The position numbers and the translations under genes were made by a program. Positions 42,203 through 52,154 of a stretch of 64,000 nt of DNA are shown piece by piece. The stretch is taken from the NCBI RefSeq assembly GCF_902506655.1, contig NZ_LR734808.1, positions 1-64,000 on the forward strand. Reading direction: 5' to 3'. Origin of the DNA: Marinoscillum sp. 108 (GTDB taxonomy: Bacteria > Bacteroidota > Bacteroidia > Cytophagales > Cyclobacteriaceae). A model generated the notes under the pieces. The model was not told the origin of the DNA. It did no database searches and saw nothing but the letters and a program-made list of their open reading frames with translations. Numbering within the stretch: position 1 is the first letter of the stretch; every line of letters begins with the position of its first letter.

Positions 42203-44059
42203 ATGAATATGAAACGATTTTTAAACATCATATTATTCATAGGTATTGGTCATTTTGGGTTTTCCCAGTTTGCCAATACAGCGCATGTGCAGTCTCTTGG
42301 GGGCGGTGTGGCCACCGGAGGTAATTTCAGTACACTGGCAGTATCAGGGGACCCTTCCGCCAGTAGTGAGCTAGCACTCGGGGGTAACCAGGCTGTGTAT
42401 TCAGGTTTTATGCCAGGAAAATACATTATTCTTTCTTTCGGTTTGGAAAAGGATGCGGCAGTTTTGGCGGCACTGTATGAAACACTCGGGGGGGCTGACT
42501 GGGTTACCAACGAGGGATGGTTAGTATCCGAAAATATTGGTGAGTGGGCTGGAGTTACAATCACCAATCAGCGGGTTTCTGCACTTATGCTGCCTTCTAA
42601 CAACTTGCAGAATGAAGTGCCCGAGTTGATCAAAAACCTGGCAAAATTAGAACATATAGATTTTTCTAATAATCAGATCAGAAAATTGCCTGACCTCTCG
42701 GGAATGCCCAACCTGGAGACATTAAAGGTGGAGGAAAATCGATTGGGATTTGAGAGCCTGATTAAAAACAAGAACATAGCAGATTACAGCTATGCTCCGC
42801 AAAAGCGCTATGGTTTTACTAAAAGTGATACCGTAGAGGCCGGACAAGCTTACCAGCTGGTTGCCACTGTTCCGGGTAAAGGGAATGTCTATCAGTGGCT
42901 TTTTGATGATTTCCCCAAACCGGATGAGGCTGTAGAGGTGGCGGGTGCAAATAAAACGAGCCTGATGCTGACCGATATTGACTACAGCAACATGGGCGCA
43001 TACCGGCTGAAGGTAACCAATCCGGCTTTGCCCGATTTGGAGATTGAGACTCGAAATCAAAACATATGGGCGGCTACAGATATCTATGGGAAGGTCTATG
43101 CTGATGATCAGGGCAACTTACTGACTGATGGTCAGGTTGAAATTTATCGAATTTTTGATGGACCATTCACCTTGTCCGATAGCTCGGTAATAGACTCGGA
43201 GGGTAATTATGTAATTGAAGACGTAGTGCTCGGAGATTTCATATTGTTGGTGAAAAATAACCCCGAGACTTTCCCGAATGTATTGCAGACTTATTATATC
43301 AGTAATAATGACTGGATCGATGCAGATACGCTCTTTTTGAGAGAGCAAGCGGATGACATTGACATTGATATGATATTCAAACCTCAGGTTACTCCGGTGC
43401 CGACAGGAGCTAATTTCGATGGAGAGCTCTTTTCAGAGCTGGATGAGACGATCGTGGATGAGGAGGACGGTAGGATATATGCGAGACGGAAAGTAAAGCG
43501 GGCGGCTTGTTCGATGCGTCGTTTTGTGAGGAGTGGTAGGGGGATCGAGGAGGATATCTATGAACTATATGCTTATGTCGAATCCGATGATGAAGGAAGG
43601 TTCAATTTTGAAGGAGTTGAGGAGGGCAAGTACCTGTTAAATATTCAATATCCAGGTGTACCCATGGATTCCAATTCAGATATTGAGTTTGTTGTGGGCG
43701 GCGATAAGGAGAATCAGAGATTCTCACTCGTGGCAACGATAACGGATCAGGGGATACAGGTGGAAGCTAATGAGGTTTTATACTCACTGAAGCCCTACTT
43801 GAAAGATATCAGACTGTACCCAAACCCTACTGAGGGAGTACTTTCCATCGATTTTCTGGTATACAGAAAGCTGAATGATTTGAAGGTGGAAGTGGTGGAT
43901 GTGAAGGGGGTGAAGCTCATGGAACAGGAGTTGAGCCCAAAGATGGGAATTCAAACAGCCCGGGTTGACCTGACCACCTATGAGGCAGGGGTTTACTTTC
44001 TCATATTTACGGATGAAGGAGGTACATTCCGGCAGCAAGTGAAGGTGGGTAGGAAATAA
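42203..44059 (+). CDS. LRR-containing secreted protein with shared C-terminal module and type-A T9SS signal
   Basis: The 618-aa protein starts with a signal peptide (ending GFSQF) and a short domain of the type SLGGGVATGGNFSTLAVSG that often follows signal peptides in Bacteroidota surface proteins. A small LRR block follows (~85-190, LEKDAAVLAALYETLGGADW opens it), then an Ig-like domain (~200-285), the shared module (~286-535), and a type-A T9SS tail (~536-618, LYPNPTEGVLSIDF, closing RQQVKVGRK). It is a reduced version of its giant neighbours. A GGAG sequence seven bases before ATG 42203 supports this start over the ATG six bases later. It is probably co-transcribed with the S74 gene. Confidence 0.9.
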   Translation: MNMKRFLNIILFIGIGHFGFSQFANTAHVQSLGGGVATGGNFSTLAVSGDPSASSELALGGNQAVYSGFMPGKYIILSFGLEKDAAVLAALYETLGGADWVTNEGWLVSENIGEWAGVTITNQRVSALMLPSNNLQNEVPELIKNLAKLEHIDFSNNQIRKLPDLSGMPNLETLKVEENRLGFESLIKNKNIADYSYAPQKRYGFTKSDTVEAGQAYQLVATVPGKGNVYQWLFDDFPKPDEAVEVAGANKTSLMLTDIDYSNMGAYRLKVTNPALPDLEIETRNQNIWAATDIYGKVYADDQGNLLTDGQVEIYRIFDGPFTLSDSSVIDSEGNYVIEDVVLGDFILLVKNNPETFPNVLQTYYISNNDWIDADTLFLREQADDIDIDMIFKPQVTPVPTGANFDGELFSELDETIVDEEDGRIYARRKVKRAACSMRRFVRSGRGIEEDIYELYAYVESDDEGRFNFEGVEEGKYLLNIQYPGVPMDSNSDIEFVVGGDKENQRFSLVATITDQGIQVEANEVLYSLKPYLKDIRLYPNPTEGVLSIDFLVYRKLNDLKVEVVDVKGVKLMEQELSPKMGIQTARVDLTTYEAGVYFLIFTDEGGTFRQQVKVGRK

Positions 44060-44101
44060 CTGTTTCAGTCTATTTTTATTTTAGGTTGTAATTTTAACTG
44101 C

Positions 44102-44131
44102 CGCCCCGATAACTATCGGGGCGTTTTTTTT
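44102..44131 (+). terminator. Intrinsic terminator after the 618-aa LRR protein
   Basis: CGCCCCGATA-AC-TATCGGGGCG followed by eight T residues. The -7-like box of the next gene begins right at the end of the T run, so the terminator and the next promoter abut. Confidence 0.92.
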
Positions 44132-44142
44132 ATCTTGGCGGC

Positions 44143-45222
44143 ATGGAAGAATCGCCTAATGTACCACCTCCATTTAGTTATCGTTTTAGCCCTAATGTTC
44201 CAGAGCTTTTACAAGGGCTGAAATGCTCCTTAGCCATTAGCACTTACCAGACTGGTAAGGTGATTATTTTCTCACCCAAGGATCAGGATAGTCTGGTGCA
44301 GTTGCCTCGAAATTTTAATCGACCCATGGGGATGGCCATTAGCGGCAATAAGTGGGCCATTGCTACAAGGGATCAGCTATTGGTTACCTCTAATGCGCCT
44401 GGGCTGGCAGCAAATTACAAACCCAACCCCAATACCTACGATGCGCTTTATGTACCTCGTGTAAGTTATAATACGGGTACGTTGGACATCCATGATCTGA
44501 GCTGGGCAAAGGACAAACTGATTGCCGTCAACACACTGTTTTGTTGCCTGATGGTGAACAGCGACGAGTTTAGCTTCAAACCGGTATGGAAACCCCATTT
44601 TGTTTCCGAATTAATGCCCGAAGACAGGTGTCACCTCAATGGGATGGCACTGGAAAATGAACAACCCAAATACGTAACGGCCCTGGGAGCCACCAACACA
44701 CCACGTGGATGGAAGGAGGGGATGCTTACTTCGGGCATTCTGATGGATGTAGAGAGCAATGAAATCATCATGAACGATCTACCTGTTCCCCACAGTCCAA
44801 GACTATATCCTGACGGGTTGTTTATGCTATTATCAGCTACCGGTGAAGTGGTAAAAGTAGATCCTCAGACTGGTAAGTATGATGTATTGACCAAGCTGAA
44901 TGGTTTCCTGAGGGGAATGGATCGGGTTGGTGATTATCTTTTCGTGGCCATGTCCCGCCTCCGGCAGGGCAGTTCCTTATTTAAGGAAGCACCTATCGCC
45001 AAAGAGTCCGTCCATTGTGGCGTCAGTATCATCTATATACCATCAGGTCAGCAGGTTGGATTTATCGTATATAATAACACCGTAGAGGAATTGTTTGAGG
45101 TAAAAGCACTGCGCAATACTTTGAGGCCAAATGTACTTAACATGGATAAAGGCGTGCATCAGCAGACCATTGTTACGTCCGACCAGGTCTTTTGGACAGA
45201 GGCCGATGATAAGAAATCATGA
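44143..45222 (+). CDS. TIGR03032-family protein (predicted beta-propeller)
   Basis: The 359-aa protein matches my memory of the TIGR03032 / DUF4915 family: SYRFSPNVPELLQGLKCSLA, STYQTGKVIIF, FNRPMGMAI, LDIHDLSW and CHLNGMAL are typical. The family is of unknown function and probably a six-bladed propeller. It carries no signal peptide and is predicted cytoplasmic, unlike its neighbours. A TATCTTGG box (44131-44138) lies only four bases before the ATG, so the mRNA may be leaderless. No operon partner is evident. Confidence 0.85.
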   Translation: MEESPNVPPPFSYRFSPNVPELLQGLKCSLAISTYQTGKVIIFSPKDQDSLVQLPRNFNRPMGMAISGNKWAIATRDQLLVTSNAPGLAANYKPNPNTYDALYVPRVSYNTGTLDIHDLSWAKDKLIAVNTLFCCLMVNSDEFSFKPVWKPHFVSELMPEDRCHLNGMALENEQPKYVTALGATNTPRGWKEGMLTSGILMDVESNEIIMNDLPVPHSPRLYPDGLFMLLSATGEVVKVDPQTGKYDVLTKLNGFLRGMDRVGDYLFVAMSRLRQGSSLFKEAPIAKESVHCGVSIIYIPSGQQVGFIVYNNTVEELFEVKALRNTLRPNVLNMDKGVHQQTIVTSDQVFWTEADDKKS

Positions 45223-45259
45223 AGATTACCGGGATGGCCTTTCCCATAATTGTATTAAT

Positions 45260-45282
45260 GCGAAATTATGCGTAAATTTCGC
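45260..45282. promoter_or_regulatory. Perfect inverted repeat upstream of the 2270-aa surface protein
   Basis: GCGAAATT-ATGCGTA-AATTTCGC is a perfect 8-bp inverted repeat with a 7-bp centre, 38 bp before the TTG start. An ATTCTTAG sequence at 45297-45304 could be the -7 box. The repeat is a candidate operator for this gene. Confidence 0.5.
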
Positions 45283-45320
45283 CCAATTTTAGGATTATTC
45301 TTAGTAAAAATATAACTATT

Positions 45321-48300
45321 TTGAAATCACTCGCCAATTGTCTTCAAAACCGTAGGAAATCCGCTTATCAAAAACTGAAAAGCAGATTTCTGAAAAAACT
45401 AAAGTCAGCTCAAGCCACTTCCGACCGATCGGCTCACCTGTTGGTGGATCGTTTGCGAAAGCTGGAGCGTCAGCTGGGAATCCATTCCAGCTTAAGCCTT
45501 CGTCACTGGGCGCTGGCAGCTGCTTTTGGGATTATTACCACAGCCGCCTCTTTCAAATCCAAAGCCAGAGGTTCTTATACAGACTACAACTCATGGTATC
45601 ACAGGAGAAATGATCTGGTAGAGTACCAAATGGCTCCCAACATGATGGTGCAGGGGGATACTGCATCCGATCTGAGTGCAGGTCCGTATTTGGGTGATGG
45701 ACTGGTGCTGAAAGAGAAGATAGCTGCCGATTTTGATAATGATGGAGATATTGATTTTGTGGGGTTTGGTTATACCGAGCATGCCCTTTACGTAAATGAC
45801 GGTTCTGCTAATTTCGAACGGTTTCATTTCACCCCGGCCTCCGATGCCAGATTTCGGGCAGCAGTGGCTGATACCGTGGATTCAGATGGCGATTTTGATT
45901 TATTAATTCTTGAAGATATCAAGGGATATTCCAGTTCTCGTATTCGTTTTCTGGAGAATGATGGCTCTGGAACTTTCCAGGGAGATTCGATCATTTTTGA
46001 TGATTCCAATTACATCCGTACGCTGCAGATTGGAGATATGGACAATGACGGTGATCTGGATGTATTGACCGCTCCATGGTATGGTACCGGATCGTTTAAA
46101 TATGAGTTTTTGGTCAACACGGGAACTGGCTTCAGCAGAGCGACACTTCCAAGGTCATTTTATCACCAAACCTACAGCACGAATTCTGACGTGGTACGAC
46201 TTGGGGATTTTGATGGTGATGGTGACATGGATATACTGACCATGCCGGATAGCTATTTTGGGGCCAACTATTACAATGCTTCCTATTACGAGGCCTTTGA
46301 GGTGTTTTTGAATGATGGATCTGGTGGGTTTGGCACTTCGGTGGTCACCAGGTTTGATATAAATTTGAATATTTGGTACTCCGACAGTTTCTTTCATGAC
46401 ATTAAAATAGCCGATGTAGACAATGACGGTGATCTGGATGTGATAGTGGGCCTTGATATTGATCACCCTAATAATGATCGGGTAGGGGTAAGCCTAAATA
46501 ATGGCTCTGGATCTTTTGGGCCGATTAATGCGGTGGTGGTCAATGGCTCATTAAACGGATTTTCGGTGGCCAATTTTGATGATGATGCCGATTTAGAACT
46601 GCTGGTACAGAGCACTGAAATTTTTAGTCCCTATTCGGAGATCACAGAGGTGTTTGATTTTGGGACAAATGCATTCTCAACTTCATTAGCCACTCTTTCT
46701 GCCAGTGTCGGTACTTTCGAGGATTTTGTCGCAGGAGATTTTGATAACGATGGGGATGATGACCTGATCGCAACTAACGAATTAGAGGCATTTCAGTTTG
46801 ATGTAGAAAGTGGAAACTTTAATGTGGTGACTAACCATCTGGTTCAGCCCATTTGGGCATATAATTTTGAGCTGGTGGATGTGGATGGTGATGGCGACCT
46901 GGATGCCATTGGTAATGAAATCGGCCAGTTTTTGGTTAACGACGGGTCAGGTAATTTCACCTTATCACAAAATCTTTCAGACTCCCTGGGATTCGCTTCT
47001 CCTCTGGTGGCCATTGGAGATATTGATAATGATGGTGACCTGGACTTGGTTTTTGCCGGAGAGCCTCATATGGGGGATGAGTATTATTACACATCTGTTT
47101 ATCCATTTGAGTTTTCCAACGGTAAATTTTCTCCATTGGCTCCAGTGGAAGTATTAATGTCCTCATACTCTTTTGAGATTCATGTAATGGCTCTGGCTAA
47201 CCTGGATGCAGATCCAGAGTTGGAGCTGGCCATTGTCAGCCAGGAAGACTATTCATCCAAGTATCTGCAAATCCATGATTTTGTAAGTGGTAATTTTTCT
47301 CCAACCACTATTTCTGAGACCTCAGTGGCTAATTCTGAAGTTGAAAGTATTCTGATCTTTGATGTGGACAATAATGGAGTCAATGATGTGGTTATTGGAA
47401 CAGGGTACTCTGGTGTGAGCGTTTTTGAGAACACCAATGGAGATGCCACTTTTTTTACTCAGAAGCAAGATGTAACTGACGGAGGAAGTTCTGTAGTGGC
47501 ACTGGATACCGCTGATTTCGATGGTGATGGAGATTATGAATTATTGATCGCATTTAATTGGCCTGGTTCCTATGAGCAAAGAATTGCTTATAATGGATCA
47601 GATACCCTTGCTTTTTCCTGGGTGGTCCAGGATGTTGTGTTGTCCAATAAGGCAGGGATTACAGATGCGAATTTTGCAGATTTTGACAATGACGGTGATC
47701 AGGATATTGTTTTCGCAAGTTCGGATTATGGCGATACTTTCATGGAGAACACCGGTAGTGGTTTTGTGGAAGTGATGCCGGCGCCTTATTCTTCCCATCG
47801 CATCGCCGTTGGAGATGTGGATGGAGACGGAGACATTGATTTGTTTGTGACCGAAAGTCCGGAATATGGGCGGGTAAGGTTCCTTTTTAATCAATTGCCA
47901 AATCTGGCGCCTATTATATCAGCTCAGACTTTCACCATTAACGAAAACAGTCCCAATGGCTCAGGGGTGGGGACAGTTATTGCCAGTGATCCGGAAGGAA
48001 AACCTATTTCATTTGCCATTTCTTCAGGGAATGAAAGTGGCACATTTTCACTTAGTGGTGCAGGGATCCTGACCGTATTGGATTCTGCCGCCCTTGACTA
48101 TGAAACCACTGCGGTGTTTAGCCTGGGAGTAGATGTGTCAGACGGTTATAATACATCTTCCAATACTATCACCATTAATTTGGTGGATATCGATGAAGCG
48201 CCGATTGTGACAGATCAGGGTTTTACCGTTTCCGAGGGCGCATCCAATGCGGAGGTGGTAGGTACGGTGGCAGCTGTTGATCCTGAGTCGGGCACCCTGC

Positions 48301-51300
48301 TGTTCACCATTTCCTCTGGAAACGAAAGCGGAGCATTTGAGATTGGCTCTAATTCTGGAGAAATCTCAGTACTGGATTCCACTCAGTTAGATTTTGCCAC
48401 AACACCACAATATGTGCTTAATGTGGATGTATCGGATGGCACTTCCTCTGTATCTGGCATCATCACCATTGATGTGAGTGATTTTAATTATGCTCCCACA
48501 GTAATTGATTACACTTTTTCGGTGGATGAAAATGTGCCTAATGGAACAGAGGTGGGTACTGTAGACGCTACTGACCCTGATGAGGATGCCATGGCCTACA
48601 GCATTACCTCTGGCAATGAATCAGCTGTGTTTGCCATTGATCCTTCATCGGGAATGATCAGTGTATTGGATTCCACTCAGTTGGATTTTGAAACTGTGGC
48701 TGAATATATCCTGGAAGTATCTGTCTCTGATGGCACCAATAGTGTCATGAGTACAGTGACCATAGATATTAACGATATCAATGAGGCTCCGTCCCTAGCG
48801 CCTTATAGCTTTGCGATCGATGAAAATGTGGCGTCCGGTACACTTGTGGGCACTTTGGAAGCTACTGATCCAGAGGAGGACAATATTTTATTTCAAATAA
48901 TGTCTGGAAATGAAAGTGGGGCGTTTGCTCTGGATCCGTCTACAGGTGCATTATCTGTGAATGATTCCTCGGCGCTTGACTATGAGTCAAATACCCAGTT
49001 TGTCCTGGAGGTGATGGTTGCAGACTTAAACAATTCATCCAGCAATTCAGTCACCATAGACTTGAATAATGTCAATGAAGCTCCGGTTTTCACCGATCAG
49101 GTTTTTTCCATTAATGAAAACATAGCAAACGGGATCTCTGCCGGGACATTAATAGCTACCGATCCGGAAGAGGATGCCGTTACCTTTACCATTATCTCGG
49201 GAAATGAAAGCATGGCCTTTAGCTTTGATGAAGTAAATGGAGAGTTCTCAGTGGCAAATAGTTCACTACTGGATTTCGAATCTACCCCGCAGTTCGTCTT
49301 TAGCATAGAGGCTTCCGATGGTGTATTTACAGTCACATCAACTGCCACTATTAACTTGAACGATCTCCAAGAAGCCCCTGAAATATCTGATCAGAGTTTC
49401 TCAATAGACGAAAATTCGGCAAATGGCACCGTGATAGGCACCGTACTAGGTAGCGATCCTGAAAGCGACGCGCTTACCTTTACAATATCCTCAGGAGACG
49501 ATGGGGCAATACTGATCGATTCTGAGACTGGTGTATTAACGGTGGCAGACAGTGCACTATTCGATTTTGAGTTGCAGGAAAGTATCTCAATAGAGGTTCA
49601 GGTTTCAGATGGTGAATTTGATGCAACAGCTATAGTCACCATCAATATCAATGACCTCAACGAGGCCCCTGAAATATCCAACCAGAGTTTCTCAATAGAC
49701 GAAAATTCGCCAACTGGTGCCGTGATAGGTACTGTGCTGGGTAGTGACCCGGAAAGCGACGCGCTTACCTTTACAATATCCTCGGGAGACGATGGGGCAA
49801 TGACGATCGATGCGGAGACAGGTGTATTAACAGTAGCGGACAGTGCGCTATTCGATTTTGAGTTGCAGGAAAGCATCTCTATCGAAGTACAAGTGTCGGA
49901 TGGTGAATTTGATACCAAGGCTACGGTCACCATCAATATCAACGATCTCAATGAGTCTACTGCACCAATGATAGCCAACCAAACTTTTGAAATCCCGGAA
50001 AACCCAGAAGCGGGAGCACTGATCGGGGTGATTGAGGCTACAGATCCTGGGGAACTTCCTTTAGAGATTAAGATAACAGCCGGGAATGACAATGGACTGG
50101 TGTCCATTGTCAATGGAAATGAGTTGGTGGTAAACGACGCTTCGGCCTTCAACTTTGAAGAGGCTTCTGAAATGTCCTTCACAGTGGAAGCTACTAATCA
50201 GACCGAAAGCACCACGGCCATCATTACGGTGAGCATACTTGATATCAATGAATCACCTCAGATTGAAGATCAGGTTTTCAGAGTTGAGCAGGGCAGCGCT
50301 AGCGGTGCTTCTTTGGGAGTGATCGAAGCAACAGATCCTGATGAGGATGCATTGACATATACGATTGTAGATGGTAACGTGAGCAACGCTTTTGCCATCA
50401 ATGCCAGCACGGGTAATTTGTCCGTTAGTAATTCATCAGCGATTGATTTTGATGTCAACCCTGATTTCAGCCTGACGATTAATGTGTCCGATGGAGAGCT
50501 GTCCGCAGGTGCGGAAATTTCAGTGAGGGTGACTACTCTTGAGCGGGATAAGACCGCACTTCTTGAGTTCTTTGCTGCCACCAATGGTGCCAACTGGACA
50601 GCTAGCGCCAATTGGAGCAGTGCCAATACTGTATCTGCCAGCTGGTCCGGTGTGGAGGTCACCGGAGGTCGTGTAACAGGTCTAAGGTTGCCTAATAACA
50701 ATATTGTTGGTAGTGTTCCTGAGTCATTTGCTGATTTAACCGGATTGACGGTGATTGATTTGAGTGGCAATGAGATTAATGGCTTCCCCAATGTTTCATC
50801 TTCCGGGAATCCATCACTCAACCTATCCAACAACCGGTTAGGTATTACAGACCTCTTGAAAAATGTGAGTTTAACATCATATACTTACGCACCTCAGAAA
50901 CGCTATGGTGTGGCCAGACAGGATACAATTCCAGCGGGAGAGGATTATCAGGTGTCTATCGCCGAGGTGAAAACCAATGCAGGGAATAGTTATCAGTGGT
51001 ATTTGGAGGATGTGAGTATCCCTGGTGCCACCTCCATGACTCATATGATCAATGACATTGATATCAATAGCATGGGGCGTTATTCTCTGGAAGTCAAAAA
51101 TCCATTGCTTCCTGATTTGACATTGAATACCAGACGATTTTCCATATGGGCTGCAACGGATGTTTTTGGGAAGGTATTTGCCAACTCCCAGGGAACTGTG
51201 CTGAACAATGGACAAGTGGATATCTTCAGGATTTTTGATGGGCCTTTCCAGATCACAGACAGTGCCGCGCTGGCTTCTGATGGGACTTATGTGATTGAGG

Positions 51301-52133
51301 ATGTGGTGCTTGGAGACTTTGTTCTCTTGGTTAAGCCCAATCGAACAGTCTTTCCGGACGTATTACAGACTTATTATGTGAGCACGAGTGATTGGGACAA
51401 GGCAGACACGCTCTTCCTCTATGAAGAAGCTGAGGGAATAGACATTCAGATGGTGTTTTATGATGAGAAGACGCCTACACCGGGTGGTGCCTCTTTTGTG
51501 GGAACCCTTGAGTCTGACTTTCAGGACGTGATAGGAGGGGAAGATGATCGTATAGATTCCCGAAGAAAGGTGAAGCGAGCTGGTTGTTCGATGAGGCGAT
51601 TTGTGAGGGCTGGAAGGACAGAAGAGGATATTTACGAACTGTATGCCTATGTGGAGTCCGATGATGAAGGCGTCTTCAATTTCGAAGGTATTCCTGAAGG
51701 GAAATACTTGTTGAATATTCAGTATCCCGGGGTGCCTATGGATCCTAATTCAGATATCGAGTTTATCATCGGTGGAGACAAGGAGAATCAAAAATTCCAA
51801 CTGAGAGCGACCATTACAGAAAATGGCATCGTTGTAGAGGCCACTGAGGTGCTTTACACCATGAAGCCTTATTTGAAAGATCTCCAGCTATACCCCAACC
51901 CTACGGCTGGCGTACTGAAGGCAGAGTTTTTCGTTTACAGAAAACTTAATGATCTCAAAATGGAGGTTTTGGATGTATCGGGTGTAAAACTGTTCGAACA
52001 GGCCCTTAATCCGGCTATGGGCGTTCAGAGCACTGAGATAGATTTGACTACTTTTTCAAGTGGGGTCTATTTCATCGTCTTCACAGATGAGTCCGGCACT
52101 TTCAGGCAGCAGATAAAAGTAGGTAAAAAATAA
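45321..52133 (+). CDS. Giant FG-GAP / cadherin / LRR surface protein with type-A T9SS signal
   Basis: The 2270-aa protein most likely starts at TTG 45321: the frame is closed by TAA at 45273 with no ATG between. Its N-terminus is unusual, about 70 basic residues (KSLANCLQNRRKSAYQKLKS) before a hydrophobic stretch (HWALAAAFGIITTAASF), as in extended signal peptides. FG-GAP/VCBS repeats with DxDxDG loops fill ~115-860 (predicted propeller). Nine cadherin-like repeats follow (~863-1735, opening APxIxDQxFxIDEN), then an LRR block (~1738-1850), an Ig-like domain, the shared C-terminal module (~1945-2185) and a type-A T9SS tail (LYPNPTAGVLKAEF, closing RQQIKVGKK). The calcium-dependent modules suggest an extracellular adhesin; the partner is unknown. 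Confidence 0.9.
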   Translation: MKSLANCLQNRRKSAYQKLKSRFLKKLKSAQATSDRSAHLLVDRLRKLERQLGIHSSLSLRHWALAAAFGIITTAASFKSKARGSYTDYNSWYHRRNDLVEYQMAPNMMVQGDTASDLSAGPYLGDGLVLKEKIAADFDNDGDIDFVGFGYTEHALYVNDGSANFERFHFTPASDARFRAAVADTVDSDGDFDLLILEDIKGYSSSRIRFLENDGSGTFQGDSIIFDDSNYIRTLQIGDMDNDGDLDVLTAPWYGTGSFKYEFLVNTGTGFSRATLPRSFYHQTYSTNSDVVRLGDFDGDGDMDILTMPDSYFGANYYNASYYEAFEVFLNDGSGGFGTSVVTRFDINLNIWYSDSFFHDIKIADVDNDGDLDVIVGLDIDHPNNDRVGVSLNNGSGSFGPINAVVVNGSLNGFSVANFDDDADLELLVQSTEIFSPYSEITEVFDFGTNAFSTSLATLSASVGTFEDFVAGDFDNDGDDDLIATNELEAFQFDVESGNFNVVTNHLVQPIWAYNFELVDVDGDGDLDAIGNEIGQFLVNDGSGNFTLSQNLSDSLGFASPLVAIGDIDNDGDLDLVFAGEPHMGDEYYYTSVYPFEFSNGKFSPLAPVEVLMSSYSFEIHVMALANLDADPELELAIVSQEDYSSKYLQIHDFVSGNFSPTTISETSVANSEVESILIFDVDNNGVNDVVIGTGYSGVSVFENTNGDATFFTQKQDVTDGGSSVVALDTADFDGDGDYELLIAFNWPGSYEQRIAYNGSDTLAFSWVVQDVVLSNKAGITDANFADFDNDGDQDIVFASSDYGDTFMENTGSGFVEVMPAPYSSHRIAVGDVDGDGDIDLFVTESPEYGRVRFLFNQLPNLAPIISAQTFTINENSPNGSGVGTVIASDPEGKPISFAISSGNESGTFSLSGAGILTVLDSAALDYETTAVFSLGVDVSDGYNTSSNTITINLVDIDEAPIVTDQGFTVSEGASNAEVVGTVAAVDPESGTLLFTISSGNESGAFEIGSNSGEISVLDSTQLDFATTPQYVLNVDVSDGTSSVSGIITIDVSDFNYAPTVIDYTFSVDENVPNGTEVGTVDATDPDEDAMAYSITSGNESAVFAIDPSSGMISVLDSTQLDFETVAEYILEVSVSDGTNSVMSTVTIDINDINEAPSLAPYSFAIDENVASGTLVGTLEATDPEEDNILFQIMSGNESGAFALDPSTGALSVNDSSALDYESNTQFVLEVMVADLNNSSSNSVTIDLNNVNEAPVFTDQVFSINENIANGISAGTLIATDPEEDAVTFTIISGNESMAFSFDEVNGEFSVANSSLLDFESTPQFVFSIEASDGVFTVTSTATINLNDLQEAPEISDQSFSIDENSANGTVIGTVLGSDPESDALTFTISSGDDGAILIDSETGVLTVADSALFDFELQESISIEVQVSDGEFDATAIVTININDLNEAPEISNQSFSIDENSPTGAVIGTVLGSDPESDALTFTISSGDDGAMTIDAETGVLTVADSALFDFELQESISIEVQVSDGEFDTKATVTININDLNESTAPMIANQTFEIPENPEAGALIGVIEATDPGELPLEIKITAGNDNGLVSIVNGNELVVNDASAFNFEEASEMSFTVEATNQTESTTAIITVSILDINESPQIEDQVFRVEQGSASGASLGVIEATDPDEDALTYTIVDGNVSNAFAINASTGNLSVSNSSAIDFDVNPDFSLTINVSDGELSAGAEISVRVTTLERDKTALLEFFAATNGANWTASANWSSANTVSASWSGVEVTGGRVTGLRLPNNNIVGSVPESFADLTGLTVIDLSGNEINGFPNVSSSGNPSLNLSNNRLGITDLLKNVSLTSYTYAPQKRYGVARQDTIPAGEDYQVSIAEVKTNAGNSYQWYLEDVSIPGATSMTHMINDIDINSMGRYSLEVKNPLLPDLTLNTRRFSIWAATDVFGKVFANSQGTVLNNGQVDIFRIFDGPFQITDSAALASDGTYVIEDVVLGDFVLLVKPNRTVFPDVLQTYYVSTSDWDKADTLFLYEEAEGIDIQMVFYDEKTPTPGGASFVGTLESDFQDVIGGEDDRIDSRRKVKRAGCSMRRFVRAGRTEEDIYELYAYVESDDEGVFNFEGIPEGKYLLNIQYPGVPMDPNSDIEFIIGGDKENQKFQLRATITENGIVVEATEVLYTMKPYLKDLQLYPNPTAGVLKAEFFVYRKLNDLKMEVLDVSGVKLFEQALNPAMGVQSTEIDLTTFSSGVYFIVFTDESGTFRQQIKVGKK
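49380..49957 (+). repeat. Tandem 291-bp duplication (cadherin-like repeats 6 and 7)
   Basis: The unit starting at 49380 recurs at 49671 with few differences. It encodes 97 residues from PEISDQSFSIDEN to VTININDLNE. This is the most recent duplication among the nine cadherin-like repeats. Confidence 0.88.
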
Positions 52134-52154
52134 AGGTAATATGTTCAATATTGA

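Noticed and set aside
49598-50833. Long minus-strand frames (194 and 187 aa) within the cadherin-like region
   Set aside because: They lie opposite a clear coding frame with recognisable domains and have Ser-rich low-complexity translations typical of antisense frames.
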